A stretch of DNA of 64,000 nucleotides from assembly GCA_963704355.1 (NCBI GenBank), contig OY969891.1, positions 1,736,001 through 1,800,000 on the forward strand, written 5' to 3'. The DNA comes from Bog-473 sp963704355. Its GTDB lineage: Bacteria; Actinomycetota; Acidimicrobiia; Acidimicrobiales; RAAP-2. A program made the translations under genes and the position numbers. The notes beneath the pieces were generated by a model. That model saw only the letters and a list, made by a program, of their open reading frames with translations. It was not told the DNA's origin and did not search any database. Shown here piece by piece: positions 1 to 11,558 of the stretch (position 1 is the stretch's first letter; each line of letters begins with the position of its first letter).

Positions 1-1
1 G

Positions 2-580
2 TTGAACACGCTGGTCCCGTTCTCGGACCACCTGGCCGCGCTGCTCTCGACGTACCACCCCGACATCGCCACCATCCTCGAGTCGGGGGACAACGTGTCG
101 CGGGTGCTCCTGGCCCAGCAAGACTCGATCGGACAGGTGGTCAACGGCGCCTACCACTACTTCCAGAAGATCGCCGAGGGGGCGTCCGGTCTCAACAAGC
201 TCCCGGACGGCAGCACCTACGCCTACTTCAACACCTTCGTCCTCTTCACCGACGTGAACAGCCTGGTGTGCAACCTCATCGCGCCCCCCACGGGCGGGAT
301 GTCGTTCCTCGAGCCGATCCAGCAGGCGCTGGCCGGTGCCGGTTCGGCCTTCAACTGCGCATCGCAACTGTCCGCCTTCAACGCGCTCCAGGCCACACCG
401 GCGGCACCGACGACCGCACCCACCGCCAACACGCCGTCGTCCGCCTCGCCGACCTCCGCCGCGAACAGCGCCGGATCGGCGGCAGCCAACCAGGTCTACG
501 GCATCATCGGAGAGCCCGACCACTCCAAGCCCACGACGCTCGGCGGCATCCTCAACCAGTTGCTCGGGGGTTCCTCGTGA
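2..580 (+). CDS. MCE family protein, C-terminal fragment (MceA position)
   Basis: This is the 3' end of a gene that begins before the window; about 192 residues are visible. It is the first of six consecutive MCE-type genes, and the fifth is a lipoprotein (MceE-like), so by position this fragment is MceA. Mce proteins form a periplasmic or cell-wall tunnel that delivers lipids or sterols to a YrbE permease. The visible part is the helical and C-terminal region, ending in an Ala/Pro/Thr-rich tail from about residue 125. It overlaps the next gene by four bases (GTGA), indicating translational coupling. The YrbE permeases expected upstream are outside the window. Confidence 0.85.
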   Translation: MNTLVPFSDHLAALLSTYHPDIATILESGDNVSRVLLAQQDSIGQVVNGAYHYFQKIAEGASGLNKLPDGSTYAYFNTFVLFTDVNSLVCNLIAPPTGGMSFLEPIQQALAGAGSAFNCASQLSAFNALQATPAAPTTAPTANTPSSASPTSAANSAGSAAANQVYGIIGEPDHSKPTTLGGILNQLLGGSS

Positions 581-1821
581 GGCGGTTCTTGCGTCTCTTC
601 CCGCCGTCGGCGTTCAAGTTCGCGATCTTCGCCTTGGTCTGCATCGTCCTGCTCATCGGGCTCGCCGTGAAGATCGGGAACATCTCGCTCTTCAGCAGCC
701 GCCACTCCGTGAATGCGGAGCTGAGCGACGTCACGGGCCTGGCGAGCGGGGACACGGTGAACATCGCGGGCGTGTCCGTCGGGCAGGTGTCGAGCATCGG
801 CGTCCAGCAAGGGCACGCCGTCATCGGCATGAGCGTCAACAACACGGTCACGCTGCGCCAGTCAACCGACGTGGGCATGCGCTGGCACAACGTCATCGGT
901 CAGAAGGAGATCGAGCTCTTCCCGGGCAAGACCGGCGCGGTTCTGGCCCCGGACGCCACCATCCCCCTGAGCCACGACGTCACGGACGCCAGCATCGACA
1001 CGTTTTTGAACTCGCTCGGGCCGCTGCTCGCTTCCATCAACGCCAACGAGGCCAACGAGTTCGTCGAGAACGTCTCGGACGCGCTCGAGGGGGACACGGC
1101 CCAGATCAACCAGCTGCTCAACAGCGGGGCCACCGTGTCGACCACAGTCGAGGCGCTCGACTCCCAGGTCGGGGAGATCATCGGCAACCTCAACCAGGTG
1201 CTGACCGCCCTGGCCTCCCGCTCGGGCGACATCGACAGCCTGGTCAGCAACCTGCAGACGGTCTCCTCGGCGCTCGCGTCGAAGAACACGCTGCTCGATG
1301 GCGTCGTGTCCAACCTGTCCCAGGTCGCCACCGACCTGGCCAGCCTGATCGGGAACAACCACACCACCATCACCAACACCATCGACAACCTGCAGGCGGT
1401 GGCGGCGGACGTCCAGAACAACCAGCAGAACCTGGCCAGCAGCCTCTCGACGCTGGGCGCCGGACTGGCGCCGTACATCCAGATCTCGCAGTGGGGGCAG
1501 TGGTTCGCGGTCGAGACGATTTACACCTGCCTCGCCGGCCAGTCGGTCTGCCCCTACTACCAGCCGAGCAACCCGCCTCCCGGCTCCGGCCCCTTCGGCT
1601 CCCCGCCGCTCCCGTCCCCGCTCCAGAACGTGACCACGCCCGGGCTGCCCAACCCCGATGCTCCTGCCGCATCGGGCAACGGTGGCAAGTCGACGAACGA
1701 CGCGAGCGGCGCGGCGTCGCTGGCCCCCTCCAACCTTGGCCTCGACCTGCAGGCCGTCAGTGGGAAGGTCGCGGGGTCGACGACCACGCCGGCGTCGTCC
1801 ACTACTGGGGGCGCGAAGTGA
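577..1821 (+). CDS. MCE family protein (MceB position)
   Basis: This 414-residue protein starts at a GTG that overlaps the previous stop. An N-terminal membrane anchor (about residues 10-32) is followed by the MCE/MlaD domain, with the typical run 'VTGLASGDTVNIAGVSVGQV', then a long helical region (about 150-310) of repeated N/S/L-rich heptads, and a Pro/Ser-rich tail. Mce proteins are substrate-binding tunnel subunits of a lipid importer. The helical part fits the needle-forming coiled coil known for Mce hexamers. A GTGA overlap joins it to the next gene. The family is certain; the B letter rests on gene order. Confidence 0.9.
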   Translation: MRRFLRLFPPSAFKFAIFALVCIVLLIGLAVKIGNISLFSSRHSVNAELSDVTGLASGDTVNIAGVSVGQVSSIGVQQGHAVIGMSVNNTVTLRQSTDVGMRWHNVIGQKEIELFPGKTGAVLAPDATIPLSHDVTDASIDTFLNSLGPLLASINANEANEFVENVSDALEGDTAQINQLLNSGATVSTTVEALDSQVGEIIGNLNQVLTALASRSGDIDSLVSNLQTVSSALASKNTLLDGVVSNLSQVATDLASLIGNNHTTITNTIDNLQAVAADVQNNQQNLASSLSTLGAGLAPYIQISQWGQWFAVETIYTCLAGQSVCPYYQPSNPPPGSGPFGSPPLPSPLQNVTTPGLPNPDAPAASGNGGKSTNDASGAASLAPSNLGLDLQAVSGKVAGSTTTPASSTTGGAK

Positions 1822-3086
1822 AGGCCTTCACCGAGCGGAACCCCAAGATCCTCGGTCTGACGGCGGTCGTCTTCATCGTCGCCGCCGTCGCCGCCATCCT
1901 CTTCCTCAACCGCAGCCTGTTCACGTCCGGGTACACGATCGACGCGCGCTTTGCCAACGCTGCCGGGATCTCCAAGGGCACCGAGGTCATGGTGGCAGGC
2001 GTCAATGTCGGCTCGGTCACCTCCGTCGACGTGCAGGGCAACGCGGTCGATGCGCAGCTCTCGGTCAACAACGGCGTCGTACTGCCGCACATGACGACCG
2101 CCGCGATCGAGGTGGAGACGCTGCTCGGCGTCGTCGACGTGACGCTCAAACCCGTCGGCGGCTGGCAAGAACCGCTCAAGTCGGGGGCGTTCATCACGAA
2201 CACGTCGGTGCCGACCGAGTTCTACCAACTGCAGAACACGGCGCACACGCTGCTCTCGAAGACGAACGCGCGGGCCCTCAACAACCTCGTGACGTCGTTG
2301 GCCAGCATCACCCAGGGCAAGCAGACGCAGGTGGCCAAGATCATCGCCGGCCTCGGCGCGCTCACCACGACGGTCGACCAGCGCAGCGGCCAGGTCTCGC
2401 AGCTCATCGACTCGGCCAACTCGCTTTCCTCGACCCTGGCCAGCCGGGACCAGCAGCTGCTGTCGGTGGTGAACAACCTCGACACGGTCTCGACCGGTCT
2501 GGCCGCCAACAACCAGGCCCTGTCCAGCCTCATCTCCAACGTCGACGCCATGGCGGGCCAGACCAACAGCCTGGTGAGCCAGGACTCGCCCGCCCTGAAC
2601 TCGTTGTTGGCCAGCCTGCACTCCGACCTCGGCGTCGTGAGCCAGCACCAGGATGACCTGGCCGAAGGCGTGAGCTACCTCGGCAGCGCGCTCAAGGGCT
2701 TCCAGTCGATCGCCTACAGCGGCAGCACGCCGGTGCCCTGGGGCAACATCTTCGTGAACCCGACCTCGCTGACCGTGTCGTTCGGCATCATCGGGCCCTG
2801 CGGGACGCTGGACCAGGTGCTCAACCAGGTGCTCGGGCCCGACCCGGCCGGCTGTGACAGCCAGACCGGACCGTTGCCCGGCGAGGGGTCGAACCAGGCG
2901 CCCGGCGGTGGGCCGTCGCAGAGCTCTGGGACCGGCGCCAGCGGCTCCACGTCGACGGCGCCTTCGACGTCGAGCGGCGCGTCCAAGACCAGCCCCTCGT
3001 CGTCGGCTGCTGCGGCGAGCGGCCCGAACTCCGGCCTGGGCGGTCTGTCCGAGTTGCTCAGCCCGTTGCTGCGAGGGACCAAGTGA
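1818..3086 (+). CDS. MCE family protein (MceC position)
   Basis: This 422-residue protein has an N-terminal transmembrane anchor (about residues 12-31), an MCE domain ('ARFANAAGISKGTEVMVAGV', about 38-57), a long helical segment, and a Ser/Gly/Pro-rich C-terminus. The GTG start overlaps the upstream stop by four bases, and the same arrangement couples it to the next gene. It is predicted to be a cell-envelope subunit of the lipid or sterol importer encoded by this operon. The substrate cannot be told from sequence. Confidence 0.9.
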   Translation: MKAFTERNPKILGLTAVVFIVAAVAAILFLNRSLFTSGYTIDARFANAAGISKGTEVMVAGVNVGSVTSVDVQGNAVDAQLSVNNGVVLPHMTTAAIEVETLLGVVDVTLKPVGGWQEPLKSGAFITNTSVPTEFYQLQNTAHTLLSKTNARALNNLVTSLASITQGKQTQVAKIIAGLGALTTTVDQRSGQVSQLIDSANSLSSTLASRDQQLLSVVNNLDTVSTGLAANNQALSSLISNVDAMAGQTNSLVSQDSPALNSLLASLHSDLGVVSQHQDDLAEGVSYLGSALKGFQSIAYSGSTPVPWGNIFVNPTSLTVSFGIIGPCGTLDQVLNQVLGPDPAGCDSQTGPLPGEGSNQAPGGGPSQSSGTGASGSTSTAPSTSSGASKTSPSSSAAAASGPNSGLGGLSELLSPLLRGTK

Positions 3087-4813
3087 TGGGTGCGGTCCGG
3101 CGCGTGCTCTCGTCCAAGATCCTGCGCTTCGGCGTCGCAGCCGTCGTCATCGTTGCCGGCGTGGTCGTCGGGGTCGAGCTGACGAAGGGCACGCCGACCT
3201 ACTCGATCAACGTCGTCTACTCGAACGCGCCGGGCCTGTTCACCGGCGCGGCCGTGGACGTTCTCGGCGTGAAGGTAGGCACGGTCACCAACGTGCAGAA
3301 CGTCGGCGACAAGGTGCACGTCACGCTCGCGGTCGACCAGGGGACCAAAATCCCGAGCACGGCGTTCGCCTCGCTCGTCGCGCCCCAGCTGCTCGGGTCG
3401 CCCGACGTCGACCTCAACCCCGGCTACACCGGCGGCGCCTACCTCCCCGGCGACGCCACCATTCCCGAGGACCAGACGGCCGTGCCCGTGTCGACGGACG
3501 AGGTGCTCAAGGAGCTCCAGCGCACGCTGAATGCGCTGAATCCCCATGCGGTGGGCAACCTGGTTTCGAACCTGGCCACCGACCTCGACGGCCAGGGCGC
3601 CAACCTCAACAAGCTGATCGCGTCCGCGGCGGGGACCGTGCAGCTGCTCGCCGACAAGGGCAACGACCTCGGCCAGCTCAATGGCACCCTGGGCCAGCTG
3701 ACCGGCACGCTCGACACCGACACGTCGAACATCGAACAGCTCATCGAGCAGTACGACACGGTGTCGACCACGGTGGCCCAGCACTCCGGCCAACTGAACG
3801 ACGCCATCACCCAGCTGGCCGACGCCAGCTCCAACATCGTGACCCTGCTGGTGCCGAACATCCAGCCGCTCGAGGCGGACGTGGGGACGGTGACGACGGT
3901 GGGGCGCACGCTCGATCGCAACCTGGCCAACGTGGACGAGATCCTCCAGAACGGCAACAACCTGTTCCAAGGGGCCAAGCGCGCCTACGACCCGAATTAC
4001 AACTGGCTCGACCTCAACCTGCAGCTCTCGCCGGGTGTGACCGGCGCCTACATCGCCGGGCTCCTCCGGGACCGGCTGGCGGGCATCTGCCGGCGCATCG
4101 TCGCCAACCACCCGGGCGGCCTGTCCGCGGCGGTCCTCGCCACGTTGAACCAGTGCGGCAACCCGTCATCGGGTTTCTTCGACCCGCTGCTCAACGACAT
4201 CCCGACCATCCTCAACGACCTGAGCGGCTCCGGCGGCTCGGCGACGGCGCAGGCCCTGCTGCAGCAGGGCCTGAACCAGATCGCGCACGCGACGCAGGGG
4301 GCGGGTAGCGGCACCGGCTCGAGCGCACCCCCCGCATCCTCGTCGCCCAACACCCCGTCCTCGTCGTCGACCACGACCACCACGACGACGCCGCCGTCGA
4401 CGACCACCACCACACAATGCGGGCTGCTCGGCCTGTTGCTGGGGTGCAAGCCGTCGTCCAACGGTGCCAATGCCGGCTCCGGCTCCAGTTCGAGCTCGCC
4501 GTCCAAGTCCTCGAACTCGAGCTCGGGTTCGGGTTCGGGATCGAACGGCGGCCTCGGCGGTCTGCTCTCCCAGACCGTGACCCAGTCCACCCAGCCGACG
4601 GCGACGCTGGCCAACGCGAGCAACGGCGCGAGCACCGGCACCGGCACCGGCACCAGCACCGCGTCGGCGCCCAACTCCGATCCGTCGTTGACCGCGCCGG
4701 CCGCCCGGTTGTTGCCGCCGTTGCCCCAGGACCAGGCCCACCACGCGCACGCGCACGCCTCGCATCGCGGCCTGGTCTCGCAGTGGTGGCACGACGTGAC
4801 GGGGTGGTTCTGA
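3083..4813 (+). CDS. MCE family protein with long Ser/Thr/Gly tail (MceD position)
   Basis: This is the largest Mce protein here (576 residues). An N-terminal anchor (about 13-30) leads into an MCE domain ('VYSNAPGLFTGAAVDVLGVK') and a helical region. From about residue 408 a low-complexity Ser/Thr/Gly tail runs to the end, interrupted by a short hydrophobic stretch flanked by two cysteines (QCGLLGLLLGC) and closed by a His-rich segment. GTG at 3083 gives a GTGA overlap; the adjacent ATG at 3086 is an equally good start. The tail is much longer than in its siblings and may span or anchor in the outer envelope, which is inference. Confidence 0.88.
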   Translation: MMGAVRRVLSSKILRFGVAAVVIVAGVVVGVELTKGTPTYSINVVYSNAPGLFTGAAVDVLGVKVGTVTNVQNVGDKVHVTLAVDQGTKIPSTAFASLVAPQLLGSPDVDLNPGYTGGAYLPGDATIPEDQTAVPVSTDEVLKELQRTLNALNPHAVGNLVSNLATDLDGQGANLNKLIASAAGTVQLLADKGNDLGQLNGTLGQLTGTLDTDTSNIEQLIEQYDTVSTTVAQHSGQLNDAITQLADASSNIVTLLVPNIQPLEADVGTVTTVGRTLDRNLANVDEILQNGNNLFQGAKRAYDPNYNWLDLNLQLSPGVTGAYIAGLLRDRLAGICRRIVANHPGGLSAAVLATLNQCGNPSSGFFDPLLNDIPTILNDLSGSGGSATAQALLQQGLNQIAHATQGAGSGTGSSAPPASSSPNTPSSSSTTTTTTTPPSTTTTTQCGLLGLLLGCKPSSNGANAGSGSSSSSPSKSSNSSSGSGSGSNGGLGGLLSQTVTQSTQPTATLANASNGASTGTGTGTSTASAPNSDPSLTAPAARLLPPLPQDQAHHAHAHASHRGLVSQWWHDVTGWF

Positions 4814-5949
4814 TGCGCCTCGGCCGGCGCGCCTCGAGCGCACCAGAGAAACGAGAGATGACGACCCCGCCGACGACACCGACGACACCGACGACACCGA
4901 AGACGGCGACGACCCGCCGCGGCCGCCGTCGGCTCGTGTTCGTCGTCCCCGCCCTCTTCGCTCTCGCCGCCGGGCTGACCGGCTGCTCCATGTCCGGCGG
5001 TCCGTCGTCGCGTACCGCCACCGCGCTGTTCGACGACGTCGGCGACCTGGCCAACGGGGCCCAGGTGCAGCTGGCCGAGGTCCCGGTCGGCTCGGTGAGC
5101 AACATCGCCCTCCAGGGCAACAAGGCCCGCGTCACTCTCTCCTTTGACAACGGCGTGCGCATCCCCGCCGACGTCAGCGCCGCCATCGCCCGGACCACCA
5201 TCCTCGGCGACCAGTTCGTGCAACTGAACGTCCCCAAGAGCCAGACGGGCGCGGGCGCCGCCAGCGCGCCGCAGCTGCCCAACGGCGCCACCATCGAGCA
5301 CACCGCGACCGTCGCCGACGTCGAGCAATTCGTCGCGGCGGGCTCGGAGGTCTTCGGGGCGGTCTCGACCACTGAGCTTGAGCAGATCATTGAGGCCGGC
5401 GGCGAGGGCTTCACCGGCCAGGCCGCTTCGCTGAAGGCGTTCTTGTCCGACCTGACCAACGTCGCCAATACGTACGCGCAGCACACCAGCGACATCACCG
5501 CGGCCGTCAACGGGTTGAACAGCCTCACCGCGACACTGGCGCCGCAGACGGGCACCACGACCAAGGCGCTGGACAACCTCGCCCAGACCGTCTCCATCCT
5601 GGCCCAGAACTCCCAGCAGTTCGAGACCGTGCTGCAGTCGATAGACAACCTGTCGACCCAGGGCCGCAGCATCATCGAGACCTACTACCCCCAGATCGTG
5701 ACGCAGCTGCAGACGCTGCAGGCGGTGAGCAGCCAGCTGGCGCAGCACCAGTCCGACCTGGCCGGCCTCCTCTCCGAGATCCCGGTGGCCGACAACGCGC
5801 TGCCCCAGGCCGTGCGCAACGGCTACGTGCAGCTCTACGAGAACATCATCGTCTGCGGCATCCCGGGCCTGGGGGAGAACAACAGCCAGCCGGCCTTCAG
5901 CTGCGCGCCCCACTCGGCGGGGGCGACTCCCACGGGGGCGGGCAAGTGA
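4813..5949 (+). CDS. MCE family lipoprotein (MceE position)
   Basis: This 378-residue MCE protein has a lipoprotein signal: basic residues, a hydrophobic stretch, and the lipobox LTGC with the modified cysteine near residue 58. A lipoprotein at position five is characteristic of MceE (LprK-like) and anchors the letters given to the other genes. An MCE domain follows ('LFDDVGDLANGAQVQLAEV'), then the long helical region. ATG 4813 overlaps the upstream stop (TGATG); an in-frame ATG at 4858 gives a more usual signal length and may be the real start. Between the two lies a Thr/Pro repeat made by reiterated ACG/CCG codons. Confidence 0.9.
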   Translation: MRLGRRASSAPEKREMTTPPTTPTTPTTPKTATTRRGRRRLVFVVPALFALAAGLTGCSMSGGPSSRTATALFDDVGDLANGAQVQLAEVPVGSVSNIALQGNKARVTLSFDNGVRIPADVSAAIARTTILGDQFVQLNVPKSQTGAGAASAPQLPNGATIEHTATVADVEQFVAAGSEVFGAVSTTELEQIIEAGGEGFTGQAASLKAFLSDLTNVANTYAQHTSDITAAVNGLNSLTATLAPQTGTTTKALDNLAQTVSILAQNSQQFETVLQSIDNLSTQGRSIIETYYPQIVTQLQTLQAVSSQLAQHQSDLAGLLSEIPVADNALPQAVRNGYVQLYENIIVCGIPGLGENNSQPAFSCAPHSAGATPTGAGK

Positions 5950-7277
5950 TCACGCGCCGCCTCATCCTCAACCTGATCGTCTTCTTCGCGGTCAGCTTCG
6001 CCCTCGTCGGCTACGGCATCGTCAGCCTGCTCGGCAACCCCTTGCAGAGCCCGACCGTGCTCACCACCGAGTTCCCGAATGCGTCGGGCCTCTACGCCGG
6101 GTTCGAGGTCGAGCTCAACGGCGTGCCGGTCGGCACGGTCAGCGCGACGGCGCTGACCAAGACGGCCACCAAGGTCACCATGAGCATCAACCCCGGCACC
6201 GGCGTGCCCGACGACGTGCAATCGTCGGTCCAGATCGCCAACGACCTGGGCGAGCAGGTCGTCAACCTGGTGCCGTCGCACGGGGGCGCGGCGCCCGACC
6301 TCAAGAGCGGCGCCAACGTGCCCGTCGCGCCCAACCAGGTGCCGGCCGACGTCGGCGCCGTCGTCGCCTCGGCCACCCGGCTGCTCCAGGCCATCCCGGC
6401 CAACGACCTCAACCGGCTGATCGCCGAGCTCGCCACCGCGCTGCAGGGGCAGGCGGGCAACCTGCGCACGCTCGTCGATGCGGGGACCACCTTCTCCAAG
6501 GAGTTCGTCGCCTACCAGCAGCAGTTCACCGAGCTGCTGGCCAACTCGCCGCCCGCGCTCGACGCCATCACCGCGGTGGCGCCGCAGCTGCAGCAGGACC
6601 TGGTCAACACGACCGCGCTCGTGACGGTGCTGGCCGACCAGAACCAGACCGGCCTGCACAACCTGCTGGCCAACGGGTCGTCGGCCTTCGACGAGGTCGA
6701 CAACCTCGTGACGTCGCAGTCGGCCAACCTCGGCTGCCTGCTGCACGATACGGCCGACATCCTCAGCAACGTCGCCCAGCCGGCGAACCTGACCAACCTC
6801 TCGCAGGGCCTGGCCTACAACCAGTACTTCTTCGGCGCCGTCGAGAACATCGCGGTGGCCGGCAACGCCAAGACCCCGACCAAGAACAGCCCGCCGAACC
6901 AGAGCCAGGTCTTCCTGCGCACCCGCCTGCTGCTGCCGCCCATCCTGAGCGAGCAGGGCGTGTCCTACCCGACGGCGAACCCGATCCCCAACACCCTCCC
7001 CGGCGCCGGATGCGTCACCGTCTTCGGCAACGGCGTCGGCCCGGCGACCCAGGCCGGCTTCGTCCCGGCCGCGGGCGGCCAGGTGGTCAAGCCCAGCGCG
7101 CAGGAGGCCAACGTCGAGCTGGGCAACGCCGCCGACGTGCCGGTGAGCAGCGCGTCGTACCGGGTGCCGCGCAGCAGCCAGGGCCTGCTGCTCGCCCTGG
7201 GCGGCCTGATCGTCCCGGTGCTGTTCCTGGCCTGGGGGGCTCGGCCGTCCCGCCGGCGGGCGAGGCGGCGCGCCTGA
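5946..7277 (+). CDS. MCE family protein (MceF position)
   Basis: This is the last of the six Mce proteins (443 residues). It has an N-terminal anchor (about 7-28), an MCE domain ('FPNASGLYAGFEVELNGVPV'), a helical region, and, unlike its siblings, a second hydrophobic segment near the C-terminus (LLLALGGLIVPVLFLAWGA) followed by an Arg-rich end. That gives a protein held in the membrane at both ends. The GTG start overlaps the upstream stop by four bases. A 147-bp gap follows before the Mce-associated gene. Confidence 0.9.
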   Translation: MITRRLILNLIVFFAVSFALVGYGIVSLLGNPLQSPTVLTTEFPNASGLYAGFEVELNGVPVGTVSATALTKTATKVTMSINPGTGVPDDVQSSVQIANDLGEQVVNLVPSHGGAAPDLKSGANVPVAPNQVPADVGAVVASATRLLQAIPANDLNRLIAELATALQGQAGNLRTLVDAGTTFSKEFVAYQQQFTELLANSPPALDAITAVAPQLQQDLVNTTALVTVLADQNQTGLHNLLANGSSAFDEVDNLVTSQSANLGCLLHDTADILSNVAQPANLTNLSQGLAYNQYFFGAVENIAVAGNAKTPTKNSPPNQSQVFLRTRLLLPPILSEQGVSYPTANPIPNTLPGAGCVTVFGNGVGPATQAGFVPAAGGQVVKPSAQEANVELGNAADVPVSSASYRVPRSSQGLLLALGGLIVPVLFLAWGARPSRRRARRRA

Positions 7278-7424
7278 CCGAGGCGCGCCCGACCCACCCG
7301 GGGTGACCCGGTCGGCTCCGGCCACGCCACGACGGGGGCCCACGGGCGCCCGACCTGGGCCCGCAGCCGCCCCGGCGGCCCGCCATGGGAGAATTTCGAG
7401 GGCATGAACGTGAGGAGCAATTAA

Positions 7425-8144
7425 GTGGACAGCGGAGTGAAGGTCGTCGGGGGCGTCCCGGACGACCACCCCGACAAGGACCAGCCGGACCTGGGCCCCG
7501 ACGCCACGGCCGACGACAGCGCATCGGACGAGGCCGCCCCGGAGAGCCCGCCGCCCCCTCCCACCCGGCGCCGTCCCGGCGGAGAACCGACCCGGCCCAG
7601 CCGCAAGGCGTTCGGCATCGTGGCCGTCGTCGCGGTGGTCGGGCTCCTGGGCACGCTGATCTTCGGCATCCTCTACGCCACGAAGAGCTCGGGCTATACC
7701 CAGGACCCGGGCGTGCTCAGCGCTTCGCGCACGTTCCTGACCGACTTCTTCAACTTCACCCCGAAGACCGTCGACTCGGACTTCGACGCCATCACCGGCA
7801 TGGCCACCGGCCAGTTCTCGAGCCAGGCCCAGGACTTCTTCAATTCGTCCATCCGCAAGGCGCTCGAGCAGGCGCTGGCCTCGTCACGGGGCAACATCCG
7901 TTACGACGTGGTGCAGCAGGAGGGCAACCCGGCGGGGACGGCGTCGATCTACGCCGTGGTCGACCAGACCTACGCCAACAACAAGATCACCACGCCCCAG
8001 TCCGACGTCGTCCGGCTGATCGTCGACTTCCGACAGGTGAACGGCGTGTGGAAGATCTCCAACGTGACCGTCCTGGAGGGCGCGACCCCCGGCAGCGCCA
8101 GCAGCGCCTCGGGCTCGGCGGGATCGACCGTCCCGGGCCAGTAA
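7425..8144 (+). CDS. Mce-associated membrane protein
   Basis: This 239-residue protein has an acidic, Pro-rich cytoplasmic N-terminus, one transmembrane helix (about residues 64-85), and a periplasmic domain of the SnoaL/NTF2-like kind seen in Mce-associated (Mas) proteins that follow mce operons. Mycobacterial relatives stabilise or accompany the Mce complex. A good ribosome site (GAGGAG at 7412-7417) precedes the GTG start, unlike the overlap-coupled mce genes, so it is translated independently. It ends in a Ser/Gly tail. Confidence 0.8.
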   Translation: MDSGVKVVGGVPDDHPDKDQPDLGPDATADDSASDEAAPESPPPPPTRRRPGGEPTRPSRKAFGIVAVVAVVGLLGTLIFGILYATKSSGYTQDPGVLSASRTFLTDFFNFTPKTVDSDFDAITGMATGQFSSQAQDFFNSSIRKALEQALASSRGNIRYDVVQQEGNPAGTASIYAVVDQTYANNKITTPQSDVVRLIVDFRQVNGVWKISNVTVLEGATPGSASSASGSAGSTVPGQ

Positions 8145-8150
8145 AGCCAA

Positions 8151-8224
8151 GAAGGCCATTAAAGAAGGCCATCAATGAAGGCCATCAATGAAGGCCATTA
8201 AAGAAGGCCATCAAAGAAGGCCAG
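8151..8224. repeat. 13-bp tandem array after the mce operon
   Basis: Five full copies and one partial copy of a 13-bp unit (gaaggccat, then t or c, then aa, then a or t) start six bases after the stop codon at 8142-8144. Copies vary only at two positions. The units carry TAA and TGA triplets, and 13 is not a multiple of three, so stops fall in successive frames. There are no spacers, so it is not CRISPR. Confidence 0.95.
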
Positions 8225-8645
8225 ACTGTCTCCGGCGGGCGCTTCGGGGCACCCCCGGGCTGGGGTCCGGCGGGACGGCGGGGCGTCCCCCCAGGGCCTC
8301 GGTAGCATGCACGCCGGGCTGCGTGCGGGTCTGTGGTTGAAAGTCGAGGCCAGTCGCAGGCAAAACGACCCACGTAAGGCGACTTGTGGTCGCTGAGCAT
8401 GGTGCGGCTTAGAGGTAAGACCTGCCCGCTGCGTCCCCGGCTGTCGGGGGCGGGCGGAGACGAGGCGATGCGTGCCAGCGTGGTGCCGCTGGGTGCGGCG
8501 GCGACGCCGTGCCGCCGGTGCCGGCGCGTTACCCTCGCAGCAGGCGGGTGTGGGGTCAAAGACCAGGTCAGCCGCACGCAGCCCGACCTCACGCCGCCGC
8601 GGCCGTCGGCTGCTCGGGCCCGCAGGCCGGTAGGATCGTTCCGCC
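8225..8645. other. non-coding region upstream of secA with hairpins
   Basis: I find no convincing gene in these 421 bases. A TAGCAT hexamer at 8303-8308 could be a -10 element. Downstream lie several possible RNA hairpins, the clearest at 8424-8455 with two stacked stems (GCCCGC/GCGGGC and CCCCG/CGGGG). The region could be a long secA leader or a small RNA. It resembles no riboswitch, tmRNA or RNase P signature that I know. Confidence 0.45.
8631..8636 (+). promoter_or_regulatory. -10 element for secA
   Basis: TAGGAT lies 9 bp before the secA ATG and no Shine-Dalgarno sequence precedes the start, so a leaderless or near-leaderless transcript is likely. The motif matches the TAGnnT pattern seen before many genes in this window. 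Confidence 0.5.

Positions 8646-11544
<2,899 letters not shown>

Positions 11545-11558
<14 letters not shown>

Noticed and set aside
4048..5913. Long leftward frames across mceD-mceE
   Set aside because: They are antisense to clear MCE domains and a lipobox; no independent family feature or start signal was found.
8225..8645. tmRNA, RNase P RNA or a known riboswitch before secA
   Set aside because: None of the conserved cores that I know for these RNAs is present; only generic hairpins are seen.
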